Below, piece after piece: positions 28,639 through 39,686 of a stretch of 64,000 nt of DNA. The stretch comes from Anthracocystis setariae (Eukaryota; Basidiomycota; Ustilaginomycetes; Ustilaginales; Ustilaginaceae). Every line of letters begins with the position of its first letter. Positions within the stretch are counted from its first letter, which is position 1. The translations under genes were made by a program, and so were the position numbers. The notes beneath the pieces are model-generated. The model worked only from the letters and a program-made list of their open reading frames with translations. It did not search any database and was not told the origin of the DNA. The stretch spans positions 124,001-188,000 of the forward strand of contig CAKMXJ010000004.1 of assembly GCA_928724745.1 (NCBI GenBank), in the 5' to 3' direction.

Positions 28639-31527
28639 ATGAGTCGCACTTCGCTCAGGGATGCTGCTGCAATTGCATCGACCATCTGCCAGATCGCCAA
28701 GGGCGTTCTTGTCTCACCAAATCGGTCCAGTACAGCTGCCGCTCGCCGAGTAGTCACACCATGGCCAACTCAGACTGCTGATCTGCCTACGTCGCCATCT
28801 TCTGTGCTACCGGCTGCCGACCCAGCGCTTGGATCAGCAAAAAAAGTCTCTCGACCCAAGAGCAGACCATGGCCAAGCAAGAGCTTGAACGATGGTCCGC
28901 AACATAGAGACCAAGCTATCATCCCGGCCGTCCCCAGCATTTCGGTCCCCCCATTGCAGCACGCTTCGGACGACAAGGCGAGAACTCCTTTCGATGCCGT
29001 ACCGCTCGAGCCGCCACGATCCAATCCGTCCGAAGCGGTGATACAGCCCGAAGCTCGGTTCGGACCGATAGAATCGAGCACAAAACCGTCAACGTCAACG
29101 TCACCATCGACTTCAGCACCGTCTTCAGCGCTCAACGCTGCAACGTCCACCGAGTCCAAACAGGTAGTCGAAAGAGGGTCAAAACTCAATGCCAACGTCG
29201 CGAGTCAAGATTCGCCAGCAACAATTGCCATTGATCCGCTACCAAACCTAGAACAGCAAGCATCCGATTTCAAGGATACTTCAGGCTCGGATATCAAGCT
29301 TGAAACCACCACATCACGAGACGCACCATCCCTACCGGCCGACTTTGAAGAGTATGATGCGGTCAAGGAGTCCAAGCACACACCTCTGCGTGCAGCCAAG
29401 GTTCCTTCTTCGCGGTTAGGTCGTCTCTTCCACTACGGAGGTCTCGGAGCAGGGCTTGCTTTTGGCGCTGCAGGATCGCTCCTTCGAGGTTCGCCCGCGG
29501 CTGGAGCCGACGCACCCAGCAGCATCTTCATGTCGGAACAGAACGTGGCGCGGTTGGTGGACAAGCTCTCGACAATGCGAGGTGCGGCTCTCAAGTTGGG
29601 CCAGTTCCTGTCGATACAGGAGACCAAGCTACTTCCTCCACAAATCGAGCAGGTCTTGCTGCGCGTCCAGAGCAGCGCAAATTACATGCCAATCTGGCAG
29701 ATGAACAAGGTGATGAGCCAGGAGCTGGGTGCAGACTGGCGTCAACGCCATTTCAAGCACTTCGACGACATCCCTTTCGCCAGTGCATCGATTGGCCAGG
29801 TGCACTCTGCTGTGCTGCGCGATGATTTCCCGGATTTGGAGCTGGCGGGGCACAAGGTGGCAGTCAAGGTGCAATTCCCAGGCGTCCTCGAGTCGATCGA
29901 CTCGGATCTTTCCTATCTGCGTTGGCTCGTATCCGCATCGGCATTGCTACCAAAGGGTTTGTTCCTCGAGAACACGCTCCGAGTTCTCGGTCAAGAGCTC
30001 AAGGACGAATGCGACTACGAGCGAGAGGCAGAGATGGGCCGCCGCTTCTGCCGGATCTTGCAAACTTCATCCGAGTTCGAGGTGCCAAAGGTGGTTGACA
30101 GCCTTTGCACAGGTAGAGTGCTGACCACCGAGATGATGCGTGGTCGACCTCTCAGCATGGCCTCACGCTATCCGCAGCAAACACGAGACCGTATCGCCGA
30201 GTCCATTCTGAACCTTTCGTTATCAGAGCTGTTCCGCTTCCGACTCATGCAGACCGATCCGAACTGGTCCAACTTCCTCTACAACGAACGAACCGGTAAG
30301 ATCCAGCTAATCGACTTTGGAGCTACGAGGGAGTATTCGAAGGAGTTCATGGACAACTGGCTGCAAATGCTCCAAGCGGCTATCGCGGGTGACCATGACG
30401 CGTGTCTGAAATGGTCGAGGGAAGTGGGCTATCTCACTGGTGAGGAAAGTCCAGCGATGGAGAAAGCACATGTCGAGTCGATGATCGCTCTTGGAGAGCC
30501 GTTCCGTCCGGACGCGCCCAACCCATATCCATTCGAGCACCAAACCATCACGGATCGCGTCAAAGAACACATTCCTCTCATGCTTCGAGAGCGACTAACA
30601 CCGCCGCCCCAAGAGACCTACAGCTTGAACCGCAAGCTCAGCGGAGCGTTTCTACTCTGTGCTCGTCTCAAGGCGCACGTCAGCTGTCGATCGCTCTTCG
30701 ACAAGGTGGAAGCTGACTATCAACTTGGCCCGGAGCCGGTCGATTCTTCCGGGTCAACTTCGGGCACTGGTCAAGCGACCAGCCCGTTCGGCCTTCCCGA
30801 GCAGCGTAGACAGTTTCACAGTACATTTCGAGCTGAACGAGAGCAGAAGCAACGCAAGCATGGACGCAACCTTGCAGATCGCTTTCCTCGCTCCAAAATC
30901 ATGCTATCGAACGATTCTGGCCCCTCGCGCGGCTCTTCAAAGATCGGAGACCAGGTTGAATCTCTCGCTGGAAGCCCTACAGCCTCCGCTTCGATACAGG
31001 AGACTCCTGCAAATGCCACCGAGTCGCACAGCGAATCTAGCATCAATGTGACTCGGCCAGCCACTCCCGCCGAAGTCACTCTTCCTCCAACAGAAGCCTC
31101 GGGGGATGCATTCTCGCAAGAAGCCCAGGCAAGTATGAGTGCAACTAAGATCAGAGGCATCGTGATTCCTCTGAAACCGCCTCCGCCTGGTCCTGAAGAA
31201 TGCTGCATGTCAGGCTGCGCGCACTGTGCCTATGACATCTACGCTGAAGATCTGGAAGACTTCCACTCACGTTTGTCATCCGTTCGAGCACAGCTCTCGC
31301 AACTGTCACCACCTCTCACGCAGGAGGAGTGGCGTTCGGATCTGCTTGGTAGCTACCCATCAGCCTCTTCGAACGGCGCTGGTTCCGAAGAGGATGTGAA
31401 AGAAAGAGCTCAACAGGAGGTAGACCGCGTAATTGGCGACCTGGATCCTACCATGCGTGCTTTCCTCGAGATGGAGCGCAAGATGAAGAAGCAGGAGCGT
31501 GGAAAGACGAAACAGGCCACCGCCTAG
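28639..31527 (+). CDS. COQ8: COQ8/ABC1 family protein fused to an oxidoreductase-like domain (962 aa)
   Basis: The UbiB/ABC1 atypical kinase core spans about residues 255-700. It has the KxGQ motif (ALKLGQFLS, near 318), the ASASIGQVH loop, VAVKVQFPG, TDPNWSNFLYN and the metal-binding LIDFGATREY near 558. In yeast and humans Coq8/ADCK supports the coenzyme Q complex in mitochondria. The N terminus opens with an amphipathic stretch like Coq8 and then has about 200 low-complexity residues. After the kinase comes a separate block PPPGPEECCMSGCAHCAYDI then YAEDLEDF near residue 854, matching the oxidoreductase-like (OXLD1) domain, which is normally a separate small protein. The frame is continuous, so this is a real fusion on the DNA level. 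Confidence 0.88.
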   Translation: MSRTSLRDAAAIASTICQIAKGVLVSPNRSSTAAARRVVTPWPTQTADLPTSPSSVLPAADPALGSAKKVSRPKSRPWPSKSLNDGPQHRDQAIIPAVPSISVPPLQHASDDKARTPFDAVPLEPPRSNPSEAVIQPEARFGPIESSTKPSTSTSPSTSAPSSALNAATSTESKQVVERGSKLNANVASQDSPATIAIDPLPNLEQQASDFKDTSGSDIKLETTTSRDAPSLPADFEEYDAVKESKHTPLRAAKVPSSRLGRLFHYGGLGAGLAFGAAGSLLRGSPAAGADAPSSIFMSEQNVARLVDKLSTMRGAALKLGQFLSIQETKLLPPQIEQVLLRVQSSANYMPIWQMNKVMSQELGADWRQRHFKHFDDIPFASASIGQVHSAVLRDDFPDLELAGHKVAVKVQFPGVLESIDSDLSYLRWLVSASALLPKGLFLENTLRVLGQELKDECDYEREAEMGRRFCRILQTSSEFEVPKVVDSLCTGRVLTTEMMRGRPLSMASRYPQQTRDRIAESILNLSLSELFRFRLMQTDPNWSNFLYNERTGKIQLIDFGATREYSKEFMDNWLQMLQAAIAGDHDACLKWSREVGYLTGEESPAMEKAHVESMIALGEPFRPDAPNPYPFEHQTITDRVKEHIPLMLRERLTPPPQETYSLNRKLSGAFLLCARLKAHVSCRSLFDKVEADYQLGPEPVDSSGSTSGTGQATSPFGLPEQRRQFHSTFRAEREQKQRKHGRNLADRFPRSKIMLSNDSGPSRGSSKIGDQVESLAGSPTASASIQETPANATESHSESSINVTRPATPAEVTLPPTEASGDAFSQEAQASMSATKIRGIVIPLKPPPPGPEECCMSGCAHCAYDIYAEDLEDFHSRLSSVRAQLSQLSPPLTQEEWRSDLLGSYPSASSNGAGSEEDVKERAQQEVDRVIGDLDPTMRAFLEMERKMKKQERGKTKQATA

Positions 31528-32352
31528 TAAAGGCCATTGTAGACTAGTCAAGCCGATAGAAAGCCACAGCCTCTCCTTTGAAAAGGTTCACCCAACAGGT
31601 GTGTTTTGGCTATGAAGAGATATGACGGAGCACAACATGTGAATTCGCTTCAGCCGATCAAGATCGTTCGAAGAGTTGGTACGGGCCCGATGTAGTTAGC
31701 AACACTCGATCTCATCAATCCGAATTCGGGCATTTCGCCTATCCTTACGAACTGACCCTCAATTTGTACCGAAATACGCCTGACGTCGCAATCATGCAGC
31801 TGTCTGAAATAAATCACAATTTCTCATAGGCTCAGCCTAGAGTAGTAGTAGTGATGCTTCCGGCAGTAGAAGCAGTGTGCTGTAAGCTTGCCCAAGCGCC
31901 CCGTGCGTCGAAATTTTAAACAAATTTCTCATCCGCCTGCCGATCCTGGATTCATCGGCTGCTTTGGATGATAAAGGCCAGCAGCTTTGCTCGCTCCACA
32001 CACGCTCCACTCGTCAAGTGACGATTTCGGTGCAGACGGAAGCGATTGGTACTTGCTTTTACAACATCATCATCCTCTTACTTTCACTGTGGCTAATTAT
32101 CGCTTGTTCCTCCGATCAGCCTATCTTGTCTCATTACAGCTGGAAGCGGCACACATCCGAAACGCTCGCTCTGTTGCTGTCCAAAAAATCAGGTTGTCAA
32201 AGCGGGTTTCCACGCACAACATCCCTCGGCAGATCCGACCACTCTCGCCCAGCCCTGACAGTACGTGCGACAAATAGCACATCGCAGTGACATTTCCTCA
32301 ACTACCACATTCATCACCATCCGCTCTCTTGCCACATAAAGCGTTCATCGAG
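31528..32352. other. intergenic region, COQ8 3' end to otubain start
   Basis: No gene supported. An in-frame GTG at 32287 could extend the otubain frame but no ATG does; the region is read as leader and promoter. Confidence 0.4.
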
Positions 32353-33438
32353 ATGGAAGGCATCAACGCAGACACCAAGCTGGAATCCCTTACGGACGCC
32401 CAGCGTCTCGAACTGGCCGAGAAGCTTCAGTCCGAATCCTCCGACGGGCGTCCTCTCATCTCGTCCGTTGAGCCCATCGAAGTTCTGCAGAAGGAATACG
32501 AATCCAACCCCGCCTTCTTGGGCAAGATCAACTGGCTCAAAGAGCAGGCAGGCTTCATTGGCATTCGTCGCGCCAAGGGCGATGGGGATTGCTTCTACCG
32601 CGCATTTGCGTTCGCCTTGCTGCACAAGATCATGACGATGAAGGATCGACCCATGCACCACTTCACCGTCAAGCACGTCGAGTCGACTCTGCAGATTCTC
32701 AAGCAGGCTGGATTTGATGAGGAGGTGTACACCGACTTCTACGAGCCACTGAAGAGCTTGTTGAGCAGGATGTACTCGACGGATCCCGAGACGACCGAGT
32801 TGAACGAACAAGCGCTCATCGAGGCGATGAACGATGCGGAGCAGTCCAACTCGATCGTCGTGTACCTGCGTCTGCTCACGTCGGCGTTTCTGAAGCTCAA
32901 TGCGGACGAATACACACCGTTCCTCTTCTCGCTCGACAACGCAACGGGCGATGCGGCTCCACCGGACATGGCCACCTTCTGCGCCAACCAGGTGGAAGCT
33001 ATCGGTAAGGAAGCCGATCATGTTCAAATCACCGCGCTCTCGCGAGCTCTCAAGGTATCGCTCGACGTTGCTTACCTATCACCCCACCAAGCTCCACCGG
33101 AAACGCCGTTGGACGAAGACTTCCCCGTCGCCGAACAGATCCACACCTCCACCGAAAACTCCTCGTCGTCATCGTCGTCATCGTCGTCGTCGTCGTTTGC
33201 AGCAGCAGCAGCAGCAGCAACAGCGTCGATAGATATGCCCGGGAAGGAAGCGCAACGAAGAAGGTGGGTAGCCGACCATCCCGATCGTTGCGATGTCGTT
33301 CGCTTTGAAGTTGACGGAGGTCAGATCACCGAAATCGGTACCATGCTGCTTAGACCAGGTCATTACGATTTGCTCGTCCAAGCGCCTACGCCAGCTTCGC
33401 CCGAACCGGAAATCCCACCCGTCGTTCTCTCAACTTAA
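32353..33438 (+). CDS. otubain-like ubiquitin thioesterase (OTUB1 family, 361 aa)
   Basis: Peptidase C65 deubiquitinase. The catalytic loop GDGDCFYRAF places Asp77 and Cys80; the catalytic His is His337 in RPGHYDLLV. The helical ubiquitin-binding region between them is typical (VVYLRLLTSAFLKLNAD, ADHVQITALSRALKV). It is longer than human OTUB1 (271 aa) mainly because of an inserted run of Ser then Ala residues (33160-33224) shortly before the strand bearing the catalytic His, likely a disordered loop. The start is the ATG of MEGINADTK; the frame upstream has no ATG. It is convergent with the transcription factor, 215 bp away, across poly-A and poly-T tracts. Confidence 0.92.
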   Translation: MEGINADTKLESLTDAQRLELAEKLQSESSDGRPLISSVEPIEVLQKEYESNPAFLGKINWLKEQAGFIGIRRAKGDGDCFYRAFAFALLHKIMTMKDRPMHHFTVKHVESTLQILKQAGFDEEVYTDFYEPLKSLLSRMYSTDPETTELNEQALIEAMNDAEQSNSIVVYLRLLTSAFLKLNADEYTPFLFSLDNATGDAAPPDMATFCANQVEAIGKEADHVQITALSRALKVSLDVAYLSPHQAPPETPLDEDFPVAEQIHTSTENSSSSSSSSSSSSFAAAAAAATASIDMPGKEAQRRRWVADHPDRCDVVRFEVDGGQITEIGTMLLRPGHYDLLVQAPTPASPEPEIPPVVLST

Positions 33439-33653
33439 AAAAAAAAAAAAACCCTCCCCCCAACAAAAACACACACACACATGAATACTGTAGCCAACCC
33501 GTTCATTGTTAACGTCTCCTAATCTCCCGGCCACATGTTAACCCCCCCGAAGTGAAAATGAAAAAAACAATTGCCCATTACGTTTTGTTTTGTTTTTTGT
33601 TTTTTTCTTTTTTTTTTAGGCTGATGAGGTAGAGAGGAAGGATGGAATTGAAA

Positions 33654-36600
33654 TCACTGAGGATGCTGGTGTAGGCTCTGGCCGCCGCCTGCTGCGGTGT
33701 TGGAGTTGGCGCCGCTGAGGTTCCAAGTGGATTGAGGTTGCCAGAACGAGGTATGTTCGAACGCGGTCATGTAATTCCACATGCGTTCGAGCGATTCCGG
33801 GTCATCTACCATGTTGGGCATTCCAGCCGCAGCTGCAGCCGCCGCCGCCGCCACCGCAGATTCATCGGCAGGTGGCATCGCCGTGGCGAGAAGCATGCTG
33901 GATTGAGCGTCGGCCAAAAGATTGCTGGCATCGGCAGATCCGGCAGACGAAGCATGCGATGACGAAGCTGCAGAGTTAGGCCATGCCATGCCGGCTGCTG
34001 CTGTTGCTGCTGCGACTTCACCGGCAGCAGTAAGCATTGCCGCCGCATCGACTGTGACCGCTGTGTCGTCGAGTGGCATCTGATTGAGCAGCTTATCCAT
34101 ATTGGTCGTGGAGTCGAGACCGCTAGCGGTGGCGGCGAGTTGAGAGGCGGCAGCAGGAAGATCCAGATCCATGGCGGCACCGTCTGCTACAATCAAAGGG
34201 ACTTGCGCGAGCGCCTTCCTCATGCTATCTCCGCCCGAAATCTCTTCCACCTTGAGTTCAGCTGCCTTTCCGATATCTGCTGGACCCGGCTCGTTCCCTT
34301 GCCGAAGAGCTGCCCCCATTCCGGTACCATCGCGGATAGCATTCGCTGCCGTTGTCTCCGCGGACTTTGATGCACGGGTTTGCAATGCATCGGCGTCCCC
34401 AGCTGTGGTCTTCGCCGCCTCGTTGATACTTTCCAATGCTGCTCCTTCAGCCGTCCTCCTTACGTCCGCAACGGCCAATTCCGCTGCTGCGGACATGGCA
34501 GCGGCGGTACCGACAGGTGGCGTTGCACCGGCAGATCGACTGTCACCTGGTGCGAGACTGCTCGTTGTGATCGAGGTAGCATGTTCGCTGTCCTTGCCAG
34601 GCGTCTGCACTGTCGCAGTGGATGGTCCAGCAGCAGCGGAGGTTGAGGCTGGGTTCTCAGGCTCGAAAGCGGCCAGAACAGATTTGAGGTAGCGGCCGTA
34701 TGGAGTTGCGGATCCGTTTCGATGTCGCGGCGTCTTACCAGCGTTCGTCATGCTAGTCGAGAGTCGGCGAACAAGTGCGAGAAGCGTCTCTTTGTCGGCA
34801 AAGGCGTACTTGTGTTGCAAGTTGGTCATGCGCACAGCTGACACGGCAGCATAGACAGCCATCACGACGCGGTCGTTGGACCAAGTCACCAGCGCTTCCT
34901 CGGTGAAGTCGTTCAGCACGGTGTCGATGAGCGAAATTGCCGAGGTCCAGCAGTCGACCGACACTGAAGACCCCGACAAGAAGCCTTCGTACTGCTCTGT
35001 TGCGCCAAGCACCAGAGAGTTGATGAGCAGGCGCGAGTGGTAGTAGAACAGCTTGGCGGTCGGAGCCCATCGGACCAGATACTTGCCAGCAGGAGCACTG
35101 GTGTCGACCTCCTTGATCTTGTCGTCCGTGTTGATGCACCACGTTTCCTTCCACTTCTCGAGGTCTGCGTTGGCGTTCTTGCGGAAGAACTCGAGACCGG
35201 CGAGTCGACGGTCAAACATGCTCTGTCCGCCGACGCCAAGAGCCGTGGCAGTCTGTGTCTCGTCGAAGCGGTCTGGACTGGTGAGGTAGGTGTCAAACGC
35301 TTCGGTATGCTGGGCGGTGATACGACGGAGCTTGATCAAGCTCACCAGCGAGACATCCTCGGGCAGTGCGAAATCCTGTCGGTGCCACATGGAGCTCTGA
35401 ACAATCATGCGGTCCTCCGAGATCGTCCATGGCCGACCAGTCTGGGCGCTCAACGTTCGATCGTACAGGAAAAGGTTGAACCAAAGCCTTTCACGGTTGC
35501 GGACGCGACGCGCGACCTGTTCATTGCCGAGAAGGTTCTCGCTAGGTGTGACCTTGCGATTGACACCAACCTCGGTTGCGGTACGGATGGCGAAGCCGAG
35601 GTACTGCCATGATCGGTCGTCGACGAGACGGTTCGTCGGTCGGCTGTAGGTGGTCAAGATCAAGAAAGCCTGGCTGATCTCGACACTTTTGTAGCCGCCT
35701 AACAAAATCGTGGGCAACAGCTTCTCCTGCCAGTGCTTGTCCAGCACGGTGGCAAGCTTTGCGTCCTGTGGCGTGTCCGAGAAGCGTGCTGCCATGGCTG
35801 AGATGGTTGTGGTGAGGAAAGCGGAGCGCATGCGGACAAAGGCAACACTGTGCAGGAAAGGGTCGAAGAGATCGAGCACTGGATTGATGCGGGCGAAGAA
35901 GATGTCGAAAAGACGCTCCAATTCTTTGAGCTCGACCAGACCAAGCTCGACAGGGTCAAGACCCTCGGTGTCATCATTTTTGCTGTGGAAAAGACTCAAG
36001 TTGAAATAGCCTTTGCGTGATGCACCTGCTTCGCCCTCTCCACCGGATGTGACGCCGCTAGATTCCTTCGGCAGCGTCACCGTCGTGATGGTGACCTGCT
36101 TGCCCTTTGCAGATTCCAGCGTTGCTTCCTCGTCGGCGCCGTCACCAGTCTCGGCGTCGGTGTCCCACTCGGCGATTCTGCGTCTGCGAGTAGGAAAGCC
36201 TCCGCCACGTGCTGCGCGTGATCGACCCCGCTTTCGCTTTCCCAACATAGCTGTCGTGACTTCATCGGCAGGCGACTCGATCATTTCGCCTGGCGAGGCG
36301 CCATTGATACCGGAGGTGGCGCCTTGCTTCTGGCCGTTGATCGCGCCTGCAGAAATGCTGCTGCCGGTGGTGACAGCATCAGCGCTCAACCCACCTGGAC
36401 TGGCGCCGGATCCATAGCCTCGACGTGCTTGAGCCTTTCCCTCGCGATATTCCCAAGCCTCGTGGTCCAAAGTCGAGGGGGTTAAGACGTTGGACCTCCC
36501 CAATGAGACGCCGGGCACGGTTTTTGCTGTGGAAGGATGACTGCCCGTCGAGCTAACATGAGCAGCAACGTCTTGTTCCGAGTCATCCACAACAGTCGGG

Positions 36601-38354
36601 CCGTCGATCCTGGGTAGCTCGCCCGCAGGGAAGGATTTGGAGCGCATGTCGTTTTTGAGAAAGGCTGGCCCGCCCTGACTCGAGGCATCCGCCTCGTCGG
36701 CTGGAGGTCCGCCGCGGTTCGCATTGAGAAGGGGTGGCAGCACGCGTGAAGAAGGCCAGCCTCGTTGGCTACGGGCGTAGTCGTCTTGTCTTCGTCCATA
36801 CAATGGGCGGCCAAGCCCTGTCAGATTGACGGCAGCGCTGACGGCCATGCGGTTGGAGGGGAGCGTAGGATGCAGCAGGCCCATTGTCTCGACGGCAGCA
36901 AGAGAACTGCGACTGCCAGCTTCGACTCGGCCGCCCTCGATGCGCGCAGCAGCTGCATCCGAAGCCTGGGCCAGCAACTTGAGGGGATTGGACAGGACGT
37001 AATCGTGCTCCTCTCTGGTGGCGTCCGCATCATCTTCGAGCTCGTCCTGCTCGTCTTCGTATTCCTCGTCGGCATCCTGGTCGTGAGCTCCGCCACGACT
37101 GGATGCTCGTTGGTGTTGTGACGCTCCATCACGGCGCTGCAGTCGACCTTTCGAGGCACTGCGGGAATCGGGTGTGGAATTCGGCTTCGAAGCGTTGCTG
37201 TGGTCATGAGCATTGCCATAATGCGAAGGCGGCTTATGCTGCTGACCTTGTGCCGCTGACAATTCTGTGCGTCTGCTGGGGGACATTTCCATCCTTACCT
37301 TGCTGTTTCTCTCGGATCCCAGCTGACTGTCCCAATGGGCGTAACTGTGGCTAGGTGCGGGGGCGTTGTGTGGGTATGGTCTGTTCCGGTTGTGAGCAAA
37401 GTTGTCAAGCTGCTTGGTGGGTGCAGGAACCGTGTTGGAGCTATGAGGAGAGGAAGTGGCGGGTGCCGGGGCATGGTCTCGCCACCTTCCCGGACTAGCG
37501 TGTTCGCTGTCATGTCGCGCATGCGAATAGGCAGCAGAGGGTTGCTGCTGCTGCTGCTGATGCTGCTGATGTTGTTGGTGCTGCACGTGTTGCTGATGCG
37601 GATGTTGGTGCGGGAATTGATGCTGCGCATGCTGATGGTGTTGATGTTGTGGTGGATGCATCGAAGGATGATGGTGGGTCTGAGCGTAAGCGTAGGCATG
37701 CCCAGATTGGACAAGGCCGGAGGGAGCCGACATGGAGGACGACAGGCCACCGTTCTGGGCGTACTTGTCGTTGGCATCGTGGAAGCGATCGTCTGCGTAG
37801 TGAGATGGTGGACCGCCTCGAGTTTGACCAGACGGTGCGTGACCGAACCCGCCTCCAGACTTCCACGACGCATCTGTAGCGTGGTGTCGATTGGCATTCG
37901 CGTCGCCGTAAGCAAAGCTGGCATTGTGCTTGGGTTGGTTCTTGTCGGGTGTGCTGCGACCGTTGCGAGAGGCTTGCTGCTTTTGCTGCGTCTGGCCATG
38001 ATGAGCGTCGAGTCTTACATCAGGTGAGGTTGGTCTGTTTGGCGAATCGTAGCCGTCACTTGCATTGCGTCCTCCTGCACGCATATCGGTGGGCACCGAA
38101 AAGCGTTTGTTGGGTTTTCGGCCTCGCTTGTGCTTTTCAAAGAGACATTCGCGTTGGTGCTTGACACAGCGTTTGCATGGCACTTGGCCGTCGGTAGGAG
38201 CCGAACATTTGATCTTTGCAGATCGACACTCGAGACAGGCAATCTTGGCGCCTTGCTTTGTATCCGCGCCTCCAGGGCCATCAACAAAGACGCGCGGCTT
38301 CTCGTCATGGTCTGCATCCGCTGCCGGCGAACCTGGTGAGTCCGATGATGCCAT
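33654..38354 (-). CDS. Zn2Cys6 transcription factor with fungal-specific domain (1566 aa)
   Basis: A nuclear regulator. The zinc cluster at about residues 35-65 is canonical (CLECRSAKIKC ... CKRCVKHQREC; C-x2-C-x6-C-x9-C-x2-C-x6-C) and is followed by a basic KRGRKPNKR patch. A long low-complexity region rich in His and Gln (near 230-285) precedes the fungal transcription-factor domain at about 830-1180 (LERLFDIFFARINPVLDLFD, AFLILTTYSRPTN, RRVRNRERLWFNLFLYDR). The C terminus is Ala-rich. The start is the ATG of MASSDSP. The target genes are unknown. It is unusually large for the family (usually 600-1000), mostly through disordered segments. Confidence 0.92.
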   Translation of the reverse strand: MASSDSPGSPAADADHDEKPRVFVDGPGGADTKQGAKIACLECRSAKIKCSAPTDGQVPCKRCVKHQRECLFEKHKRGRKPNKRFSVPTDMRAGGRNASDGYDSPNRPTSPDVRLDAHHGQTQQKQQASRNGRSTPDKNQPKHNASFAYGDANANRHHATDASWKSGGGFGHAPSGQTRGGPPSHYADDRFHDANDKYAQNGGLSSSMSAPSGLVQSGHAYAYAQTHHHPSMHPPQHQHHQHAQHQFPHQHPHQQHVQHQQHQQHQQQQQQPSAAYSHARHDSEHASPGRWRDHAPAPATSSPHSSNTVPAPTKQLDNFAHNRNRPYPHNAPAPSHSYAHWDSQLGSERNSKVRMEMSPSRRTELSAAQGQQHKPPSHYGNAHDHSNASKPNSTPDSRSASKGRLQRRDGASQHQRASSRGGAHDQDADEEYEDEQDELEDDADATREEHDYVLSNPLKLLAQASDAAAARIEGGRVEAGSRSSLAAVETMGLLHPTLPSNRMAVSAAVNLTGLGRPLYGRRQDDYARSQRGWPSSRVLPPLLNANRGGPPADEADASSQGGPAFLKNDMRSKSFPAGELPRIDGPTVVDDSEQDVAAHVSSTGSHPSTAKTVPGVSLGRSNVLTPSTLDHEAWEYREGKAQARRGYGSGASPGGLSADAVTTGSSISAGAINGQKQGATSGINGASPGEMIESPADEVTTAMLGKRKRGRSRAARGGGFPTRRRRIAEWDTDAETGDGADEEATLESAKGKQVTITTVTLPKESSGVTSGGEGEAGASRKGYFNLSLFHSKNDDTEGLDPVELGLVELKELERLFDIFFARINPVLDLFDPFLHSVAFVRMRSAFLTTTISAMAARFSDTPQDAKLATVLDKHWQEKLLPTILLGGYKSVEISQAFLILTTYSRPTNRLVDDRSWQYLGFAIRTATEVGVNRKVTPSENLLGNEQVARRVRNRERLWFNLFLYDRTLSAQTGRPWTISEDRMIVQSSMWHRQDFALPEDVSLVSLIKLRRITAQHTEAFDTYLTSPDRFDETQTATALGVGGQSMFDRRLAGLEFFRKNANADLEKWKETWCINTDDKIKEVDTSAPAGKYLVRWAPTAKLFYYHSRLLINSLVLGATEQYEGFLSGSSVSVDCWTSAISLIDTVLNDFTEEALVTWSNDRVVMAVYAAVSAVRMTNLQHKYAFADKETLLALVRRLSTSMTNAGKTPRHRNGSATPYGRYLKSVLAAFEPENPASTSAAAGPSTATVQTPGKDSEHATSITTSSLAPGDSRSAGATPPVGTAAAMSAAAELAVADVRRTAEGAALESINEAAKTTAGDADALQTRASKSAETTAANAIRDGTGMGAALRQGNEPGPADIGKAAELKVEEISGGDSMRKALAQVPLIVADGAAMDLDLPAAASQLAATASGLDSTTNMDKLLNQMPLDDTAVTVDAAAMLTAAGEVAAATAAAGMAWPNSAASSSHASSAGSADASNLLADAQSSMLLATAMPPADESAVAAAAAAAAAGMPNMVDDPESLERMWNYMTAFEHTSFWQPQSTWNLSGANSNTAAGGGQSLHQHPQ

Positions 38355-39562
38355 TGTGGCCTGTTTCACTGACTAGCAGCCAAGCAAAAATACAGAGCAA
38401 TTGCTCGCGAAGAAGAATCCTGAGAGATTCGTCTTAGATCGACGTCTGCTAGGACAACGTTGTTGAGGCCGCTCGTGGGTTGAGCTGCAACCGCTGACAA
38501 ATCTTTGGCCCAGAATAGGTTAGATTAAGACGAAGGATGCCGCCAGTCGGGCCAACGATAGGTGATGGCGGGGCCCGAGAAGTGTTTCGAGTACACCAAC
38601 TGAGGCGAATTGTAACGCTTGGGGTAAGATCTGCACAAATCCCAGCTGTGGTTCGGGGCTGCAAGAAGTCGGAAGGGGTCCGAAGGAAGTCTGCTCAAGA
38701 AAGCGCCGGATTGTATGCGTGAATGCGAGCTATGGTGTCTCTTCGCTCTTGGAGCAAGCGAAGGGGCAAGAAGCGTTGGACTTCTGATGTGTCGCACCAC
38801 CGTAGCTTTAAAATCAACTTTGCTGGCGCGCTATGTTCTTCATTGGCAAGGAGGAAGATGAAGCGTCGGTGGTGAGCTGAATGAGGCTAACCGTCAAGGC
38901 AAGAGCGACACACAAGCGGATGCTCGGTGCTGGTCAACGCGCCGTGTGACAGCGATACAGATTAGATCGAGCTTTCGATTTCACAGAGCAAATGAGAGTG
39001 CCGTGGGACTGTCGTTTCCTACGTGGGGAAGCTCTCGGCGTCCAAATGGAAAAAAAAAATCGGTCGAGCCGCGGGCGAGATGGAGAGTCTCGCAGCGAAT
39101 GAAAGTGACAACGCAGATGGAGCGCGACGATCTGGAGGATGAGTGTAGGGAGCGTGCCGAGATGGAGATGTGTCGAAAGTAGACTGCGATGGTGGATGAT
39201 GATGAAGTGATGGCGATGGAGTAGGCGAAGCGCGTGGGTCAACTTGCACAAGGGGGAGAAGGGTATTGCCCGACGACGACTACAGCACTCTAGGTTTCAG
39301 AGAGAATAGCGGCGACATTAGCGGCGACCGTCCACGGGAAAAGACGCCCACCAACAGGCAGCGCAGAGTGGCAGGCGTCTGGAGAGCGGCAGCGGAGAGT
39401 GCAGCAACCACGGAAACGCGAAGCGGTGTCTAGGCGCGAGGGATTGGCCAAGGCATCAGAGCGCGCAAACCGAAGAAGAAGAAGGGTTCAGTGAAAGCAA
39501 AGAGAGCGGCGGGGGCTCAAGCAGCAGCCCAACCGAAAAAAAAAGACAGCCAAAATAAAAAA

Positions 39563-39593
<31 letters not shown>

Positions 39594-39686
39594 GCAGCGG
39601 CAGTTTCAGTAGCACACGAGGCAAATACAACTCTGCCCTGTAGAGTACAGTACAGTATACTGTAGTCCATGCGCTAATACACTGTA
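38355..39686. other. intergenic region upstream of the transcription factor
   Basis: No gene supported. It probably carries the regulator's promoter and a long leader. A GCA/CAG repeat lies at 39564-39599. Confidence 0.4.
39564..39599. repeat. (GCA)n microsatellite
   Basis: About twelve GCA units with one TAG-type interruption, non-coding. Confidence 0.85.
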
